From: Lentibacter sp. XHP0401
GTDB lineage: Bacteria; Pseudomonadota; Alphaproteobacteria; Rhodobacterales; Rhodobacteraceae
DNA length: 64,000 nucleotides
Assembly (NCBI RefSeq): GCF_025751535.1
Contig: NZ_JAOWLC010000010.1
Span: 97,959-161,958, forward strand
Direction: 5' to 3'
Shown: one piece after another, positions 62,818-64,000 of the stretch
How positions within the stretch are numbered: position 1 is the stretch's first letter
How the letters are laid out: each line of letters begins with the position of its first letter
Position numbers and translations under genes: made by a program
The notes under the pieces: generated by a model
The model's database searches: none
What the model saw: the letters and a program-made list of their open reading frames with translations, nothing else
Told to the model about the DNA's origin: nothing

Positions 62818-63859
62818 TGAGCATCTCCTCTTCGCAGACCAGATCAGCATTCCCCTTGGCCTTACGTGGCGCCTTCTGCTTTGGTGCAGCCGCAGGGACG
62901 ACCTCGCCAAAAACCCGCACCTGCTCCGTGAAGAAATGCCGCATCACAGTTGCGACCCCCTGCGGAACAACGCTTCGCATATTCGGCGCAAAGAACATGC
63001 CCCGAAAAACAGGGTGCGTGATGATTTCGTAGGACGGGAAATAATCAATCTGCCCGCTCCTGCCGGAAACCTCGCCCGCTACAGCGCGCAGAAGTGCCTT
63101 GGAATGGCTCGTTGCCGTCAGCACATGCTCACCCGACGCACTCGCCACAAGCGGCACAGGCGAAACCGTGAGCAAAACCCGCAAGTCGCTGTTCTGCACG
63201 CGCATCAAGGCCAACGCCGCCTCCAGATCTTCGCGCAACTCGTCAAAGCCCGTGTTGTGAAAGCTGTGCAGCCCAGCGTCAAACGCCGCCCCCGCTACCG
63301 TGCCGGGGCAAAGCGCATACTCAAACCCCGTCTCGCTGTTGCGCCAACACTCAGTAAGCCCGAGCGTAAACACAAAAACGCTGGCCTCGCTCACAGCCCG
63401 CCTCAAGCTTGCCAGCGTCGCGGCGCGGGCCTCAAGCAGTTCATCACGGCTCGCAAAGCCGCTCGGCTCTATCACGGGGCGCAGCGGATCATACCAGCGC
63501 CCCCCAGCTTCCCAAAGCTCGGTTTCTCCGCCTTCAAACGAAAGCCGCAGCCATTGCAACAACATGCGCGGCGTATAAATATTGCCCGTCCGAAAGCTGA
63601 AAATCCTGTAGTTGAATGTGCGTGCATCCGCCGCGCGCAGCCAGGGCGGTGCAGGTTCGGCATCAAACCAGTGATATCCCCGCTCCGCGAGCGCGCGCCC
63701 GATGTGCTGGGCAAAACAACTCCCCGCTGTCACAATCTTGTGCTCGGGTTTGACCTGAAATTTAGGCTGCCAAAGCCGCTCTAAAGCCAACGCACCTTTT
63801 TGGGCCACCGCAGTGCGCCAGAACGCCTGCGCTTCCAGATCTTCATAGGGGTTTGTCAT
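62801..63859 (-). CDS. GSCFA domain protein
   Basis: The 352-residue protein has the family motif GSCFA at 46-50 in HKIVTAGSCFAQHIGRAL, then FNYRIFSFRTGNIYTPRMLLQWL, VFVFTLGLTECW and LLTVSPVPLVASA, with TSHSKALLRAVAGE and IDYFPSYEIITHP. The family is related to SGNH hydrolases and found near capsule or surface-polysaccharide genes. The C-terminus is Lys/Ala/Pro-rich (about 320-340). I chose the ATG at 63859 (MTNPYEDLEAQAFW); one 13 codons upstream is possible. Confidence 0.88.
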   Translation of the reverse strand: MTNPYEDLEAQAFWRTAVAQKGALALERLWQPKFQVKPEHKIVTAGSCFAQHIGRALAERGYHWFDAEPAPPWLRAADARTFNYRIFSFRTGNIYTPRMLLQWLRLSFEGGETELWEAGGRWYDPLRPVIEPSGFASRDELLEARAATLASLRRAVSEASVFVFTLGLTECWRNSETGFEYALCPGTVAGAAFDAGLHSFHNTGFDELREDLEAALALMRVQNSDLRVLLTVSPVPLVASASGEHVLTATSHSKALLRAVAGEVSGRSGQIDYFPSYEIITHPVFRGMFFAPNMRSVVPQGVATVMRHFFTEQVRVFGEVVPAAAPKQKAPRKAKGNADLVCEEEMLNAFAK

Positions 63860-63924
63860 GCTCGGTCTGCTTCTGCATTGTTTCCAAAACCGTAACAAAG
63901 TGCCGCGACAGCATCAACAAAACA

Positions 63925-63955
63925 AAAGGGCCGCCCTGTCGGGCGGCCCTTTCTA
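63925..63955. terminator. strong, probably bidirectional terminator
   Basis: AAAGGGCCGCCC (63925-63936) pairs perfectly with GGGCGGCCCTTT (63941-63952) around TGTC. T-rich bases follow on both strands (CCCTTTCTATTT to the right; CCCTTTTGTTTTGTT to the left). The leftward sense suits a gene that enters from beyond 64000 and ends near 63956; the visible 45 bases are too few to name it. Confidence 0.8.
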
Positions 63956-64000
63956 TTTCAACCGAGGCGGGGTCTCGGCAGCTTTCTTTCAGAAAGCGCC

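Noticed and set aside
63956..64000. Partial gene at the right edge
   Set aside because: Short readings in two minus-strand frames end before the terminator, but 45 bases are too few to choose one or to name a product.

Overview
This window is a 64 kb piece of a chromosome from an alphaproteobacterium, most probably a marine member of the Rhodobacterales (Roseobacter group). The evidence is the detached F1 operon atpHAGDC without F0 genes, the ruvCAB-ybgC-tolQRAB-pal run, a ftsH with a TTG start, a phosphatidylcholine synthase, a Trp tRNA with an encoded CCA end, and a dispersed intergenic element ending in GGATATTT...GCAAGAAAA that I know as typical of this group. Coding density is high, genes are GC-rich and packed with 1-17 base overlaps. 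I saw no prophage, insertion sequence, CRISPR array or rRNA.

Layout. 1-5 kb: F1 ATP synthase (leftward), ending at a clear terminator. 5-11 kb: a methyltransferase, glyoxalase II (gloB), clpA and a secreted M23 peptidase (rightward from gloB). 10-23 kb: one long leftward block, ruvC-ruvA-ruvB, an unknown gene, ybgC, tolQ-tolR-tolA-tolB-pal-cpoB, tilS, ftsH and tam, linking Holliday-junction resolution, outer-membrane constriction, tRNA modification and membrane proteolysis. 23-34 kb: a DUF1127 mini-gene, a small membrane protein, prmA, an MFS carrier, a YeeE-type sulfur transporter, priA, a transaldolase-like gene, a DUF484-xerC-pcs operon, and a leftward ileS / P1 peptidase / EamA / ogt operon. 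38-45 kb: truncated haemoglobin, and a leftward ycjX-GNAT-ycjF-DUF2339 envelope/stress block, then truA. 45-47.6 kb: lrp-type regulator and trxB among several intergenic repeats.

The most unusual part is 47.6-61.4 kb. An argS of the E. coli type is divergent from a second, intact gene whose product is plainly homologous to the catalytic core of the other (alphaproteobacterial-type) arginyl-tRNA synthetase. It has lost the HIGH and KMSKS signatures and the N-terminal domain, and an acetyltransferase gene follows it. After modABC and a class III aminotransferase comes a divergent cluster: a EutB-like PLP dehydratase and a EutC-like (ornithine cyclodeaminase family) gene to the left; a polar amino-acid ABC importer and a dimethylarginine dimethylaminohydrolase to the right. 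A near-perfect palindrome and a second inverted repeat lie in the control region. I infer a route for import and breakdown of a methylated or hydroxylated guanidino amino acid.

The right end holds a DUF4166 gene, tRNA-Trp, and an overlapping pair of SGNH-like and GSCFA genes that may act on cell-surface glycans.
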